Shown: positions 10,689 to 23,074, counted from the stretch's first letter. The stretch: DNA of 64,000 bases from Vanessa cardui (GCF_905220365.1 NC_061136.1:816001-880000), one strand, 5' to 3'. Made by a program: numbers and translations. Notes: a model not told the origin generated them from the sequence alone.

Positions 10689-11510
10689 TTGGATTTTAAT
10701 AATCCTAAGACTATTTCATCTATGAATCACGATAAGCAACTTAGCAAGGATGAAATTAACAGACTTAAAAAGATACTTAAAAATTATGATACATGTTTCT
10801 CAGTAAATTTACGTGACTTAGAGTTGAATAATGTGGTTCAAATGGAAATAGACTTGAATGATTCGCAACCAGTAGTTTACCGCCCGTACAGACTCTCTTT
10901 TTCGGAAAGTTGGTTAGTTCAATTCATGGTGAAGGAAATAAAAGACGCAGGACTTAACCTTAAATTAAAGAAATGCAGTTTCCTTTATACTGAACTAGAC
11001 TTTTTAGGATTTCAAGTAAGTGGTTAAGGGATACGTTCAGGAACTCGAAACACGTTAGCTATAACTATACATAACTTCACAACCCCGCGAAATGTTATGA
11101 TGTCGAGCGCTTTATTGGCCTGGCTAGTTTCTTTTGTCAATTTGTGAAAGACTTTACGCTTATCGCCCCTCCATTAACAGACCTACTTAGGCCTAAATTT
11201 GGATGGAAATGGACGACTGAACAGTCTGAATCGTTTAGAATATTAAAAGCAAAGTTAGTTGAACGTCCAATGTTAATGTTGTATATAATTTAGAAACCGA
11301 AATGCACACAGATGCATAAAAAATAGGCATTGCTGAAATTCTCCTGCAAATCGATACAGACGGTTTACTGAGGCCTGTAACGTATTATAGCTGTAAAACT
11401 TCAGTCGATGAACAAAAGATTCATTCCTTAGAATTAGAAAATTTAGCAGTTATCGCATAATTGAATCGCTTTCGGGTTTATTTACTAGATATATAAGATT
11501 TATGCTTGGA
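10689..11510 (+). pseudogene. Retrotransposon RT/RNase H remnant with RT core deleted
   Basis: An open frame 10689-11027 runs from the N-terminal linker (VVYRPYRLSFSE) straight into LNLKLKKCSFLYTELDFLGF, the region after the active site. The palm with the catalytic Y-x-D-D is absent; the junction is near 10910-10945. Shifted frames then give FIGLASFFCQFVKDFTLIAP and an RNase H-like block with HTDA followed by a stop. No integrase HHCC or DDE motif follows. Confidence 0.8.
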
Positions 11511-12493
11511 TAAATTATAAAGGTTACTTCAGTGATAACAGTGACAGTGACTAGAGTGAGAGTTCAGAAATTAGAGAGTCAGAGATTTAGAGAAAGAATA
11601 ATAAGTATAAAACAAAATATATATTTTTAAATATTATTTTATAATGATAATAATAATATAACATGGATTGTTTTTAATAAGTGTGTAATGCAATAAACAA
11701 TTGATTATTTACGATTATTATTTTCAGTTGATCAAATTCCTACAATATTATTATTTTTTTTTTGAGATTTAAGGTAATGATTTTAAGTAGTGTGTGTCAT
11801 TACTAAGAATGTTGATATTTTGATGTAAATTTGAAACATATGAACAATCCGTGCAGATAATGAATGGCATTCAGAAATGGATGTCGTACATATGATTGCA
11901 AGATAGTTTTTAAGGCCTGAGCGTAAGTTGTCATGACTGGTCAGTGCAGAAAATGAATGGCACCATGATAACGGTGTCGCACAGATGACCTTAGACTGTG
12001 ACAAATTGCGCAAGAAAAAGAAATAGAGAATGAGAATGAAGTATTATTAATTAAATTGAATTACGATACAGATTTGTGATTATGATAATGATTATATAAT
12101 GAGAATATGATACATAAATATGATGTACTAAATGAATTCGAAATGTGATTATGGATTATGTTTATATATATTATACTATATTTATTTATATTATACTGAT
12201 TTTGACATAGATTTTCAGGTTGTAATGTTTAATATGCAATTAATAAATTTATATCATTTGTATAAATAGCCTAAAAATTTACAATATTGATGTTACGATT
12301 TGTAATTAACTTTTACGCGTCCTATGTGATGTCTTTGGGCCAATGTATGTTCTATATATTATCATTAATTGTATACCTTAATTAAGCTAGTATTATTCTG
12401 TTTACTTTTTTTTTTTGCTTTTTGTTTTTTTTTCCTTCCTATGTAAAATTATACGAGCTAGTGGGAGGACCCACTAAGATAGGATGGCCGAGC
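11511..12493. other. Non-coding interior of the LTR element
   Basis: AT-rich with short direct repeats (cagtgac, gagagt near 11535-11600) and no recognisable pol sequence. This is where integrase would be expected. Confidence 0.55.
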
Positions 12494-12760
12494 TGTAAGG
12501 TTAATTAGCCAATATATTATATTATGATGTATTTATTTAATACTATGTAATATATACACTAATAACTTTTTAAATTCATGAGTTATAACTGGCCATAGTC
12601 ACATAATGACTTTAATTATGTAACTATGGCAACGGAAAAATAAAGAAGAGAAGACTGGACATTCTTTGGTGGAATATATTTTTTTATGTTGAAATGTGAA
12701 TAATAAAATTAATATAACAAAAATAATCGAATTTACTTGGAGATAATCTTAGATCCTTTT
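12494..12760 (+). repeat. 3' LTR
   Basis: Same 267-bp sequence as 8553-8819 apart from two substitutions. It is preceded by a short purine-rich stretch (agataggatgg), the likely polypurine tract. Confidence 0.92.
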
Positions 12761-12765
12761 ACTAT

Positions 12766-13384
12766 AGAGGTTTAAATCAAAGTAAAACTGGTCTTGGATA
12801 TACTTTCTCCTTATATAAACTTGTCAATTTTAAGATTCTGCACCGATTTATTTTATTATTAACAAGTAGCTCTGGTTTTATACAGGTGCAATGTTGATAC
12901 AAAATATACACATATAACATAATGTCTTTTTATATAATGATCACTCTTAAATAAGCTTTTATTTCTCTATACAATGTTCACACTTAAAAAAGCTTTTATT
13001 TCTCGTAAAAAGTGAAAGATAAAAAATGGTTTTGTAGACCTTGTTAAGGTACTCTGCATCTAGATATCAAGATTGGATGAAATTGGATCGGATGAAGGAC
13101 AAGCAATTAGCAAGTTTAACTCTTCTTGAAAATATTACATGAACAATTTTCTAGGTCTACGATAGACCTGATCGAAGCCTATTCTCAATAATATCAAAAA
13201 CATATATCCCTAAAATTCGTATAATCGAGTTATTTCGATACATAATCCAAAATAATTAAATGACATGACGTCCGACCATTTTTGACGTTTACAGATGCGT
13301 TCAGTTGCGTGTGTTCCAAAAAAATATTTCATGCAGAGGTACTTGAAGCTCAATTGAAACTTATACAATATAAATAGTAATAAA
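12766..13384. other. AT-rich intergenic DNA
   Basis: Nothing recognised. A short near-duplication (aagcttttatttctc, 12953 and 12990) is visible. Confidence 0.4.
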
Positions 13385-13557
13385 TAATAAATAAATATTG
13401 GACAACATACATACATTACTCTGATCCCAATGTATGTGTTATGGAAAATCAGAAGTAACGACGGTACTATAAATACCCAGAACCAAGAAAACTTAGAAAA
13501 CTAAATTTTCTACATCGTCTCGACCGGGAATCGAACCCGGGACCTCGGAGTGGCGTT
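13385..13557 (-). repeat. SINE family C copy (second tRNA-headed family), head truncated
   Basis: On the - strand it carries a perfect-looking B box, GGGTTCGATTCCC, within the head, then gatgtagaaaattt and the body shared with 30055 and 57268 (cttctgattttccataacac). The A-box half of the head is missing because the duplicated 13558 repeat abuts it. Confidence 0.75.
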
Positions 13558-13790
13558 AACAACATTAAATGCTTAAATATGTGTATACAAATATGATCTA
13601 AAACTAGTTACTATATAAATCTTGACCGCGTGGAATGGTGGCAAGAATGCTAGCAGCATTTCCCCGTTGAATCGCAATTCCGATCCTCTGGGCAAAAAAC
13701 GAACCAGCCCTCCTGTCACCAGTGGAGGCAATGAGGCGAGGTGTTATACTTTTGATGAAGCTTTTTGCACCGCTACTCCACTACTCTAGT
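13558..13790 (-). repeat. Duplicated ~230-bp repeat with a - strand open frame, copy 1
   Basis: Nearly identical to 35903-36125. Read on the - strand, 13633-13786 encodes a gap-free peptide that includes RLIASTGDRRAGSFFAQRIG and QRGNAASILATIPRG. It looks like the C-terminus of a mobile-element protein; I cannot assign the family. Confidence 0.65.
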
Positions 13791-15800
13791 GTTCACTTAG
13801 TATGTATTGCTAAACCGTTTGCCCCACCTATTTGTTATTAATACAATTACAAAGTTATTAATAAAAACAAATAATAGTTATCTTAACGTCGGTCGTCAGT
13901 TATGTTCATCAAGTATTCGATAATGTTTTGGCGTGTGTTAATATATTATATGGTAATTACTTTATAATTGTATAAAAAATAAATATAAAACGATTACTGA
14001 TCTCCGTGATAAATATCCAGTCGGACGAGCAAAATTGCGAAATTAATTAAATTACATAATGTTATAATAACGTTAATAATGTAATATGAATACGTCCTTT
14101 TAACTTCCGAACATGTTTAATGACGTCACGTTAATACTAAAAATAACAAGGTTTATAAATATTTAAGAAATTATTGATAATTAAATAACATACGTAAACA
14201 AGTTTAAGTTGTGTTTTTGTAAACAATTGTTAACTTAATAAGTTATTTGAATTATTTTTAGCTCAGAATTATTTCAATGTCACTCGTCAAGCTGTGGACA
14301 ACTTTTACGTAACAATTATGAAGTATTTATGCAATTCGATTTGTATTTAAATTTAACTTTATAACTTTAATTACAAAAAAAAAAATGTGATACATGACAT
14401 GTGCAACCTTATTCCGTGAGAAACTTATTTAAACTGTGTATGTTTATGTTTTTTGTCGACAAAATATTACAGCGTTGACCTACTCTTTTCCTGTATATCC
14501 GCATTGTGAAAGCCTAACGTGATGCCTGAACGGGATAGCTCTGACATCTCCGTAGCTCCTTCCACTGAAGAAGACCGGGGAGGTAACTATACAATAAGTC
14601 TATTTTAGGGAAGAGAAAGCTGTGAGAACATTATCCTCGGTGTTGGACTAGGGGATTTATTGTCTAAAGAAAATTCTCGCATATCGGATAATAAATCGCG
14701 GTGCGCATGCGGTCTTTGAACACCTCAAAAATATTTAACATTTTTTTATATAGAAAAAGAAGTGTCTTGGTAAATCCAGGTATAGGCAGTGAAGGAGCTT
14801 TCGTTGTATATTATGTACTACATAACAGGCATAATGCAATAAATCAACAATATTTAAGAAAACTTACATGACAAGATATAAAATTAGTATTGAAAAATCT
14901 TTAAGAATTAAAACAGGAACAAAAAATAAGTTTAAATGTATTTTGTCTCTTTCTATTCTATACAGCTTTGTATAGGATAGAAAGAGAAGGTCAAAGAGGG
15001 AAATTGGAGAACTTCATTACAGAAAGGATTTCCACTGACACCAGCCACTGTCTAAAGGTTACGTTGGTACAAATATAATCGCTGAGCATTATCGAGGTCA
15101 AAGTGAACACAACGCCTCGTAGCTTTGTTTAGTGGAAAATTATAGCGGCAACTGATAATCATGATAACGCGAACCTTCATATAATTGCTACTTCAATGTA
15201 TAACAAATTATTCCCTTCACTTAAAATTCCACGAACGATAAATTATATAGAAACTAAATTGTCTGACAAACGTATTACTCGAACCTTATTATGTTAATAG
15301 GATTTATGCATATATGAGTACGTATACAGATTTATATACAGTAATAGTAAGAAAACCTTCGTCAGTTTTCAAACTCATTCCTTTATCGAGTCTTATATTA
15401 TACTCTTAGTACCTTTTGAATCTAAACATCAAATCATTACGACTCATTGTCGATCTCGATCGGTAAAGCAGATTATCGATCATACTGAGCACATGTAAAT
15501 AGATCTTAAGGTGACGAACCTTTTCTTACCCCGACTGTACTAATGACTTAAGTTGAAAGTAAATTTTAAAATGGCTCGGTACTATATGAATGTCAAAAAC
15601 TGTCATTAGCGCAAAGACCGCCTGGAGATTACAGAAGAAGTCACAGGATCGATCCTGACCCAGTCAGGAGCCCAAGAGGCTATTGCCATCCATACTCCGA
15701 ATATAAGTTTCATGATGAAATCGAGAGGTAAATAGGAATATTAATAATAATGGATCATTGCTAATTTTGTTTAAAAAGAAAAAAAAGTACTATTTTTATT
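13791..15800. other. Mostly AT-rich intergenic DNA
   Basis: Apart from the candidate exon at 14522, no gene or repeat is recognised. A palindrome-like pair (tctttctattctatacagc / tataggatagaaagaga, 14948-14988) is visible. Confidence 0.35.
14522..14581 (+). CDS. Candidate short 5' coding exon, product unknown
   Basis: ATG at 14522 opens MPERDSSDISVAPSTEEDRG, followed by GTAACT, a usable donor. The composition (acidic/Ser-rich, balanced codons) differs sharply from the AT-rich surroundings. No domain can be recognised in so few residues, and no partner exon was found downstream. The opposite strand is also open here, so orientation is uncertain. Confidence 0.3.
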
Positions 15801-16088
15801 TTATGGAATAGGTTAGCGGACCAGCATATGAGCCACCTGATGGTAAGTGGTCATCGTCACCCATAAACAATGACGCTGTAAGAAATATTAACTATTCCTT
15901 ACATCGTCAATGCGCCACCCACCTTGGGAACTAAGATGCTATGACCCTTGTACCTGTAGTTACACTGGCTCACTCACCCTTCAAACCGAAACACAACAAC
16001 ACTGCGTATTGTTGTTTAGCGGTAGAATATCTTATGAGTGGGTGGTACCTACCCAGGCGGGTATGCACAAAGCCCTACCACCAAGTAC
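15801..16088 (-). repeat. Family-B SINE-like copy, near full length
   Basis: Antisense copy: ttatggaataggtt, then gagccacctgatggtaagtg, ending gccctaccaccaagta. A CA-rich microsatellite (16115-16150) follows. Confidence 0.8.
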
Positions 16089-16292
16089 ATTATTACAATT
16101 ACAAATATCAACAAATAAATATACACACACGTAAACGCACACACACATGCATGCATAAGTGAGATGGGAGCTGTAGAAAAATTATAACATTACAAGTGTA
16201 ATGTAACGTTACTGTGTGAGAGGAGTAATGAGCATTACAACGTAGTAACAGCTTATTGGACTACTGGCCAATAACAATCAAATCTTAGATTG

Positions 16293-16715
16293 TTAAATTA
16301 CAGGCAAATGGTAGCCCGTTGAGGTACCACCCCACTTTTTTAACCATACAAGAGTGTCAGAATTAGGATACAAAATGATGTTATCCTGATCGATTTCGGT
16401 AACGGTGTCCAATCTCTTGGGAGGCCAGCCAACTTTGCCGGACGTGTTATACAAGTTTGTGCGCAAACGCAAACACGGGTGCAAACTCTGCCACCTTACA
16501 GACAACATATCGGACACAACCGAAAAGAGATCTAACGCGGGGCGAACACACTTCCTGAAGCACAGGATAAATGTATACACACTTCCAACTTCCAGGCTGT
16601 TACTATCTGTTTTCGAAAAATCGAATAACTATTCATCAGCTTGATATGGGATTTGGACCCAGAACCTCGGAATCTACAGCCGTGATAACTCGTCACTACA
16701 CCAACAACATAAGAT
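16293..16715 (-). repeat. SINE-like family E copy with tRNA-like head
   Basis: The - strand head (16640-16715) has an A-box-like TGGTGTAGTGACGAG and a B-box-like GGGTCCAAATCCC. The body (caagtttgtgcgcaaac, gacacaaccgaaaagagatc) recurs partly at 32428 and 44270. The open frames across it lack support as genes. Confidence 0.6.
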
Positions 16716-17379
16716 ATATGTATATGCATAGTATGCATAGGATACATACGTATCAACCGAATAGCTAGATTAAATTTAATAAGCAAGTACCCGTAAGCTG
16801 TCATGACAATGTCGTGTGAAGATTTGCTTGTGTCTGAGAAAACGCAACATGTGTTTTTAGAAACTCTTAGAGTCTGTGAGTATGCTGCAATAACCTCTAA
16901 CCCTTAAGAAATAGGAGGCTGATCAGTGTCTCCTTTAAAGGCGGTTACTTCATTTTATAAATTTTGATTTGTTAATGCTCTTTGACTTACTGTAACTGCT
17001 TAGGAAATATTTTATTTCCTGAAACATTAAAAGCTTAAATGAGTTGTCTTTTGAATTTAGAATTAATCAGAATGTAAATGATTGAAATAAAAAACTTCGA
17101 GGAACATGAAATCAATTTGTAAATTTGCTATACGTCAGACTTGTCGTAGTTTTCATTGGTTCACCAGCTAAGCTATTGGTTCAAATTGTCATTCAAAAAA
17201 AAATTAAAATAGCACTTTAGACAGGATAGCCTTGAACGCTCAAGTCCTGCTGTGTCACTTTTATTAATAATTTACAAATATATGTGAACTGTGTCTAGTC
17301 CTATCATTTTTATTGATTAAATTTTGTCTACACAGCTTGCGTTCGTGTCAATTTAAGCCGTTTTATTTGTACTGTTTAA
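16716..17379. other. AT-rich intergenic DNA
   Basis: No gene or repeat recognised. Confidence 0.35.
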
Positions 17380-17512
17380 TATTATAAATGCCAAAGTAAC
17401 TTTGTCTGTCTGACGCTCTTTCACGACCAAACCACTGAATCGAATTTGATGAAATTTAGTGTGAATCAAACTTGAACTCCAAAAAAGTACATTGACTACT
17501 TTTGTTGCTAAA
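17380..17512 (+). repeat. Helitron-like non-autonomous fragment
   Basis: tattataaatgccaaagtaactttgtc, gctctttcacgaccaaacc and actccaaaaaagtac blocks in + orientation, truncated by a LINE-tail copy at 17513. Confidence 0.6.
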
Positions 17513-17650
17513 ATAAATCAAATCAAATCAAATGAATCAAAAGAAACTTTATTCAAGGCTTTTACAAGCACTTTTGAATCGTCATTTTACAATTAAGTGA
17601 AGCTATCTATTACATAGCTAATATATTAACTAACCCCTTAAAGGCGAGCG
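17513..17650 (-). repeat. LINE 3'-end family F copy with (TGATT)n-type tail
   Basis: On the - strand it reads aattgtaaaatgacgattca, agtgcttgtaaaagcc, gaataaagttt and then a TTTGATTTGATTTGATT tail. The fuller copies at 60950 and 63735 show the upstream part. Confidence 0.65.
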
Positions 17651-18464
17651 AAACTTCGTTCATTTAATTGTGAATTTAAATTCTAATATATATTCATATT
17701 ATATCATTATTACTTATTTAGTTTAAATTTTCCTTTTAGCAATGGATACCGTCTAGATGTACCCGAAGTAAGGACAAACAGTACGACTAACACTTATTTA
17801 CAGTACTTTAATGTTATGTACGTCTAGGGCGTGTCTCGAGTGTACATGACATTTGAATTCAGGTTAATCCCTTGAAGGTATAATATAGTTGAAATAACAA
17901 TAGTTGGCATTTCCTAATCAAAATGCCGATAAGAAACATCCGAAAGGGAATTTAAAGTGATCCTACTATTTGTTATTGTCTTATATGTTTCGTTTGCGTC
18001 GATTGTTTGGCTAGCTAATAAGGCTGTAAATCAATAAGTTCTAAGTTTTACTATAGTAAAGGTATTTGGTTTTTATATAAGAGTTTCAGTAGCATCCTAG
18101 AGTTTAATGGGTGTGAATGTTATCAATTCAATACCATAATCTATTATTTATTTTCACAACCTAATGGTTTATTGTCACCCCTAGATTTTGGCTTTTTTGA
18201 GATAAGATTTGGCTGTATTTTGGTGAATTTAACTATACCCTTTCATGTGGAGATATTATGTAACTGTCACTTGTCCTTTAAATCAGAACACAACTGTCTT
18301 AACGATAAGCAATACCCGTCTTGTTCAATACCATTTATTTTCTTACTTACATTACTTCACTTATGTGTTATATACGAAAATTTTCCACGAAATGCGCCAC
18401 ATCATTTGGTATAAGTTTCATGTGCATTTTTAGTATCGTTTTTAGATCAGCATTACAAATAAAT
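17651..18464. other. AT-rich intergenic DNA
   Basis: Nothing recognised beyond short unsupported open frames. Confidence 0.35.
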
Positions 18465-18640
18465 CTCCTTATCCATACTAATACTATAAATTCGAAAGTA
18501 ACTCTGTCCATCTGTCTGTCTTCTCGCTTTCAAGCCAAAACTATTTGACCGATTTAAATGACATTTGGTACACAAATAGTCTAAAGACTGAGAAAGGACA
18601 TGGACTACTTTTTTGGAAACAAAAAGATAAGATCTCTGTA
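18465..18640 (+). repeat. Helitron-like non-autonomous fragment
   Basis: atactaatactataaattcg opening, then gtaactctgtcc, ctatttgaccgatttaaatg and ggacatggactacttttttg; + orientation. Confidence 0.6.
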
Positions 18641-18779
18641 TACCAATCATCAACGTAATATTTTAGTTTAAGTTAATTTGTTTTTAATATACATTAATTC
18701 ATTCTACGCGAGAAAAGCCTCGGGTAACAGCTCGTTCATTATATATCTAGATATAATTCATATAAACACATATTTGGGA

Positions 18780-18930
18780 TAAAGGCATAAGCAGGCCACT
18801 GCTGCTGTTGTACCGCTTAGGCCTCGGCTAATGGCATGTGACAGCGGTGATAGATCGGCCTCCCGCCCCTTAGCGCAGGGGCTCGGAATTAGCTGCTTCG
18901 AGATGAGACAGGATTTCGGTACGAAAGCCC
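18780..18930. other. GC-richer block, unassigned
   Basis: ggccactgctgctgttgtacc and cggcctcccgccccttagc stand out from the AT-rich background. There is no recognisable protein motif and no second copy in the window. Confidence 0.3.
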
Positions 18931-19084
18931 AACTTGATGAAATTTACCTTCAAATGTGTATAAAAATAAATATGTCTAATAATAAAATGCTTCTCAATAG
19001 AACGGATATGAATCACTGGCTAAAATTTGCGCATTTTATCCAACCATATTGGATTCAAATAAGGGTAATTTATGCAAGCGTTTG

Positions 19085-19395
19085 TGCAAGTCCGACTGAT
19101 TAGACCAGACCATTACTCATCATGTATTCTATCATCAAACAACAACGCTTGTGAGTGAGCCAGTGTAACTACAGCTACAAGGAAACAGAACATCTTTATC
19201 AGTCCTCAATATTAGTGGTACTATAGCGATGTAAGTTTGGTTAAAATTCCAAACGACAAATGGTTGTGGTCAGTGGTATACTCTCTCACCGTTTGGTGGT
19301 ACATTTGACATCCGACAGATTATGTAATAAAAAATAAAAATATTTTTTACGTTATGAGTGACTATTGATGTCAGGTGGCTTATACAACAAATAGT
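19085..19395 (+). repeat. Family-B SINE-like copy, old
   Basis: gtgagtgagccagtgtaactac is intact. The start (gcaagtccgactgattag) and end (gtcaggtggcttatac) are diverged, with insertions. Confidence 0.55.
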
Positions 19396-20331
19396 ATACA
19401 TACTAAAGATACATAGAAATTTCATAGCTCTCTTGTCCTTGAAAGTTTTAATAAAGTAAAAGTACTAAATGTTTAAATATTAAGAAATAATTGAAGGGTT
19501 GTTAACATTCTTACACGCAAGACCGTCCGTGTAATATGTCTAAAACTCACCTTCGCAACGTTATAATCTTAAAAGTCATCTACGTCTTGCGAATTCGCCA
19601 AATAGCTTATCTTATTTTATATATAACAGATCTTTTAAATTTCGCAATGTACAGTATTCCAAATTATAGCAATTGTCGTGCAAACTATATTGTAACGTCT
19701 ACGGAAAGTATGTGTTCAATGGAAAGATATATAAGCTGGACTTAAATTTAATTTTTCATTGTTCATTTTACTTGACGATACGATGGCAGTAAAAACCCGA
19801 ATATATATGAATAAATAAAAATATTTTTTTTTTATTTCGGACAACTTGGATCCATATATTTGTTAGTAAATAGGAAATAATTTAAAAACTAATACCTATG
19901 TTAGTAGTTATACAATAATTAATAATTTAAAACTAAAAAGGACGTAATCCTCTGTGTAATGGACTATGGAATGGTCTAGTCAGCTATCAGCGGACAGTCC
20001 CCGCTGTTAGCAATTTCGCTCAGTACACTGTGGCTGCTGCCACGCACTTTGTTTAGCAATGAAGCGGTCTTTTTCCGAACGATTGCGTCAAAAATGTGGA
20101 CAACATTGGCCAGCGCCATCTGAACGCATTGTTATATCGTGTGAATTAATTATATATATACAGTTCCGGATTAATCGTGTCGAATCTCCTAGATAATGCG
20201 CTTCGCAGGAACTTCTAGTTTCGTAAAATATGTAAATTATATAATTATTCTAAAAGTTATGCATCGTATTCAAATAGATGAAATTTTACCTTAAGCAATT
20301 ACCCATATTTGACCTGTCTCAGAACCTCTGT
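19396..20331. other. AT-rich intergenic DNA with a GC-richer patch at 19960-20130
   Basis: The patch (tcagcggacagtccccgctg; gtggctgctgccacgcac) includes small inverted repeats. Nothing else is recognised. Confidence 0.3.
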
Positions 20332-20540
20332 ATTTATAATTCATCTCGTGCTCAGCGATGAAGGAAAACATCGTGAGGAAACCTGCATGTGTCTAATTTC
20401 ATCGAAATTTTGCCACATGTGCATTCCACCAACGCACATTGGAGTAGCGTGGTGAAATATGTTCCAAACGATAGGAAGAGGAGGTCTTATCTCACCTGTG
20501 GGAAATGTACTCGCTGTTACTTTACTTTATTTTACTTTAG
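20332..20540 (+). repeat. SINE family A copy, 5' truncated
   Basis: Lacks the tRNA head. It starts at attcatctcgtgctcagcg and runs through acctgcatgtgtctaattt to ggaaatgtactcgctgtta and a (tttac)n tail. Confidence 0.75.
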
Positions 20541-20810
20541 AACCTCTAATCCATGCAGAGACACTTGACCAGAGATGCCGACAAAGCTATACAAAAATTT
20601 TACAAAATAATGTCTCATTACTACTTTAATTAAACTTCAATCCAGTTTTATTCAATTAATCAATATGTAATTTGTCCTTTAAATTCCGCATCGATACTTA
20701 TCTCAAATAATTATTTCTTTAAATATATTGTAAAACATATATCATTTTGTTTTGGAAATTAAGAGCGTTCGTACGTAATGCCGCTTGTCAATTTCTGTCA
20801 TTTTTAAAGT

Positions 20811-20860
20811 TGTGCACACGCACACATGCTGACTGCGCGTGTGTGTATGTGTGTGTGTAA
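20811..20860. repeat. Facing (CA)n and (GT)n tracts
   Basis: cacacgcacacatg followed by gcgcgtgtgtgtatgtgtgtgtg: an inverted pair of microsatellites able to form a hairpin. Confidence 0.7.
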
Positions 20861-21057
20861 AATCACAACTACATACTCAATCCAATCAATATAAAGCATC
20901 GTGATGCTATTGCATTATTTATTCCGTATATTTTTAGAGATTTATTTTCAATTTTATAGAATTTTTTTTTTATTTTTTTAAGTATTGATTTAATTTTATA
21001 TTATATAAATTCAAATTAAAACTTCGAGTATAAAACAGCGTTCAATTTACACTTACT

Positions 21058-21375
21058 TAATGGTAGTGCTTTGTGAAAACCCATCTTGGGTCGTGGTAGA
21101 AAATCTAAAATGTCTAGGTATCAAATATTGGTTTGGCACCACTTATATTATTTTATCACCGAGCAGCAGTACTCAGTATTGTTATCACTCGAAGAGTAAA
21201 TGAGTCAGTGTAACAATGATACAAGGTACAACATCTTAATTCCCATGATTGGTAGTAACATAGTCATTGGCGATGTAAGAAATGGTTATTATTTATTACA
21301 GCGCCATTTTCTAAGGGCGTAAGTGGCCACTTACTATTAGATGGCTCATTTGCACGTTCGCCTAACTATACCAGT
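21058..21375 (+). repeat. Family-B SINE-like copy with ~50-bp internal insertion
   Basis: ttaatggtagtgctttgtg start, gcagtactcagtattgtta, gtaaatgagtcagtgtaaca, atggctcatttgcacg end. Extra sequence lies between 21100 and 21150. Confidence 0.6.
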
Positions 21376-21913
21376 AAAACTTCATTGTAGAATTTTTAAT
21401 AAATAATTTATCGAATATCAGTAATGTTTATTTTAAAAATTCCTTTTAAATCCCTTTAAAAAAACTCGAAAAGACGATTCGGCATAAAAGACCTGAAGAT
21501 CACTATCTCATGTGCTAAATTGTTATAATTCATCTCGTTCTCGATGGTGATGAAAATCACGTGAGTAAATGTGTTTCCTCCAAGCCCTTTCTATCTAAAG
21601 GGACCAGAGATAACTCATATAACTGATTTTGCAAAGTATATTTGTTTGAAAAATATTAGTAAAAAAATACGATAAAAATTCTTGATGGCTTTTCCCTTCA
21701 CTATTTCCATCATGTTAGGAAATTGTTTATTAAATCGATACTGTAAATAATTATGCCATTAAACTCACGCCATGACCGAAAGCGGAAACCAATTAGCGAA
21801 TCATTTTTCGGCCGCCAATAACGCCTATGTAAAATATTAACTACGGTGACCAAAAGTTCGTACTTTCGTTTTTTTTTTTTTCATTAAAATAACTGATATC
21901 AAAGTCTTAAATT

Positions 21914-22210
21914 AACAACAAAAACAACAGCCTGTAAATTTCCCATTGCTGGGCTAAGGCCTCCTCTCCCTTTGAGGAGAAGGTTCGAAACATGTTCCAC
22001 CGCGCTGTCCCAGTACCAGTTGGTGGAATACACATGTGACAAAATTTCTATTAAATTAGACACATGCAGGTTTCCTCACGATATTTTCCTTAACCGCCGA
22101 ACACGGGATGAATCATAAACATAAATTAAGCGTACAAATATTCAGGGGGTATGAACCCACGATCATCTGTTAAGATGCATGCGTTCTAACAACGCGGCCA
22201 TTTTGGCTCT
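21914..22210 (-). repeat. SINE family A copy, near full length
   Basis: Antisense: aacaacaaaaacaacagcctg tail side, bodies matching the family, head end at ccattttggctct. The B box is present but mutated (gggttcatacccc read on the - strand). Confidence 0.8.
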
Positions 22211-22439
22211 TGAATCACACTCACAGAATCACACTATGTATTGTTTTTTCATTATGAGACAGCCAATAATTGTGCTCTTAAATTTGATAAGAAAACTAGT
22301 TCGTAGCTTGCTACCTTCAATTAAGATTAACATGTATTATATACATTGAACTACGTTTAAAATTATTCATTAGTTATTCTAAGAGATTATTAGAATAAAT
22401 TCAGCAAGAAAATTTCATGCATCTGCTATTTAATATAAA

Positions 22440-22565
22440 CAAAATATTCTTTATTCAAATAAGCTCATAAAAGAACTTTTAAATAGTCATGTTGCATAGT
22501 TTGTTAAACGACGATTCAAAAATAATCATAAAAAACACTTGAACAAAATATATTTTGATTTTGAT
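22440..22565. repeat. Two facing LINE-tail family F fragments
   Basis: aaaatattctttattcaaataagct (22441-22465) is antisense. Bases 22502-22565 (ttgttaaacgacgattc to ttgattttgat) are sense. The arrangement is an imperfect inverted pair. Confidence 0.45.
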
Positions 22566-23074
22566 TGCAATTATTATTTATTTTTATTCTAAGCACTACT
22601 TTGCAAATTTAGAGAAATACTAGTCTTATTATTAACATACAAAATGTTTTACACAATTTTTTAATTTGATAGTATCCTTCAGTATAGTCTCATACGTGGT
22701 CACCCTAGTAATGTGAGAAGATTGTAATTACCGCATTCGAAAATGTTTCGGCCCTCCAAGGTCCCTCGTGACCGAAATGATTGCATAATTAATATTTGTT
22801 CTTGCATGTGATCAGAAACAATTGATCAATAATAAAAGTTAAATACAGCGTTGGAACTTTAAATCAATATTGTTAATATATATCAATGTTGTTATTATAA
22901 GCTAGACATGAAGCAATGAGGTTATTTTTATTTTTGTAATGCAGTCATTTTTTACATGAAACTCGACTGTGTATTTGCCCAAGCTGAGTTTGCAACCCGG
23001 GTCCAGTAATTAAGTCATGCACTAGTCCAACGAGTCAGTAGCTTTTAAGATAAACATTTTTATTGAATACTAAT
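22566..23074. other. AT-rich intergenic DNA
   Basis: No feature recognised. Confidence 0.35.

Larger units (their letters stand above)
8553..12760 (+). mobile_element. Defective Ty3/gypsy-type LTR retrotransposon
   Basis: Two 267-bp direct repeats (8553-8819 and 12494-12760) differ at only two positions (acag/atag near 8652; gata/gaga near 8800). The element is flanked by the 5-bp duplication ACTAT (8548-8552, 12761-12765); a 4-bp CTAT reading with LTRs one base longer is equally possible. It contains a gag ORF with two zinc knuckles and a scrambled pol: protease remnant, RT with its core deleted, RNase H remnant, no recognisable integrase. Gag style and pol remnants resemble Mag-like Ty3/gypsy elements; that sub-assignment is inferred. 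Near-identical LTRs with heavily decayed pol suggest that this copy moved recently using enzymes supplied in trans. Confidence 0.92.

Noticed and set aside
14948..14990. Possible regulatory hairpin
   Set aside because: Pairing is imperfect and low complexity; it was not distinguishable from background.
16293..16644. Overlapping open frames of 95 and 79 codons
   Set aside because: They fall inside a SINE-like repeat and have no protein motif.
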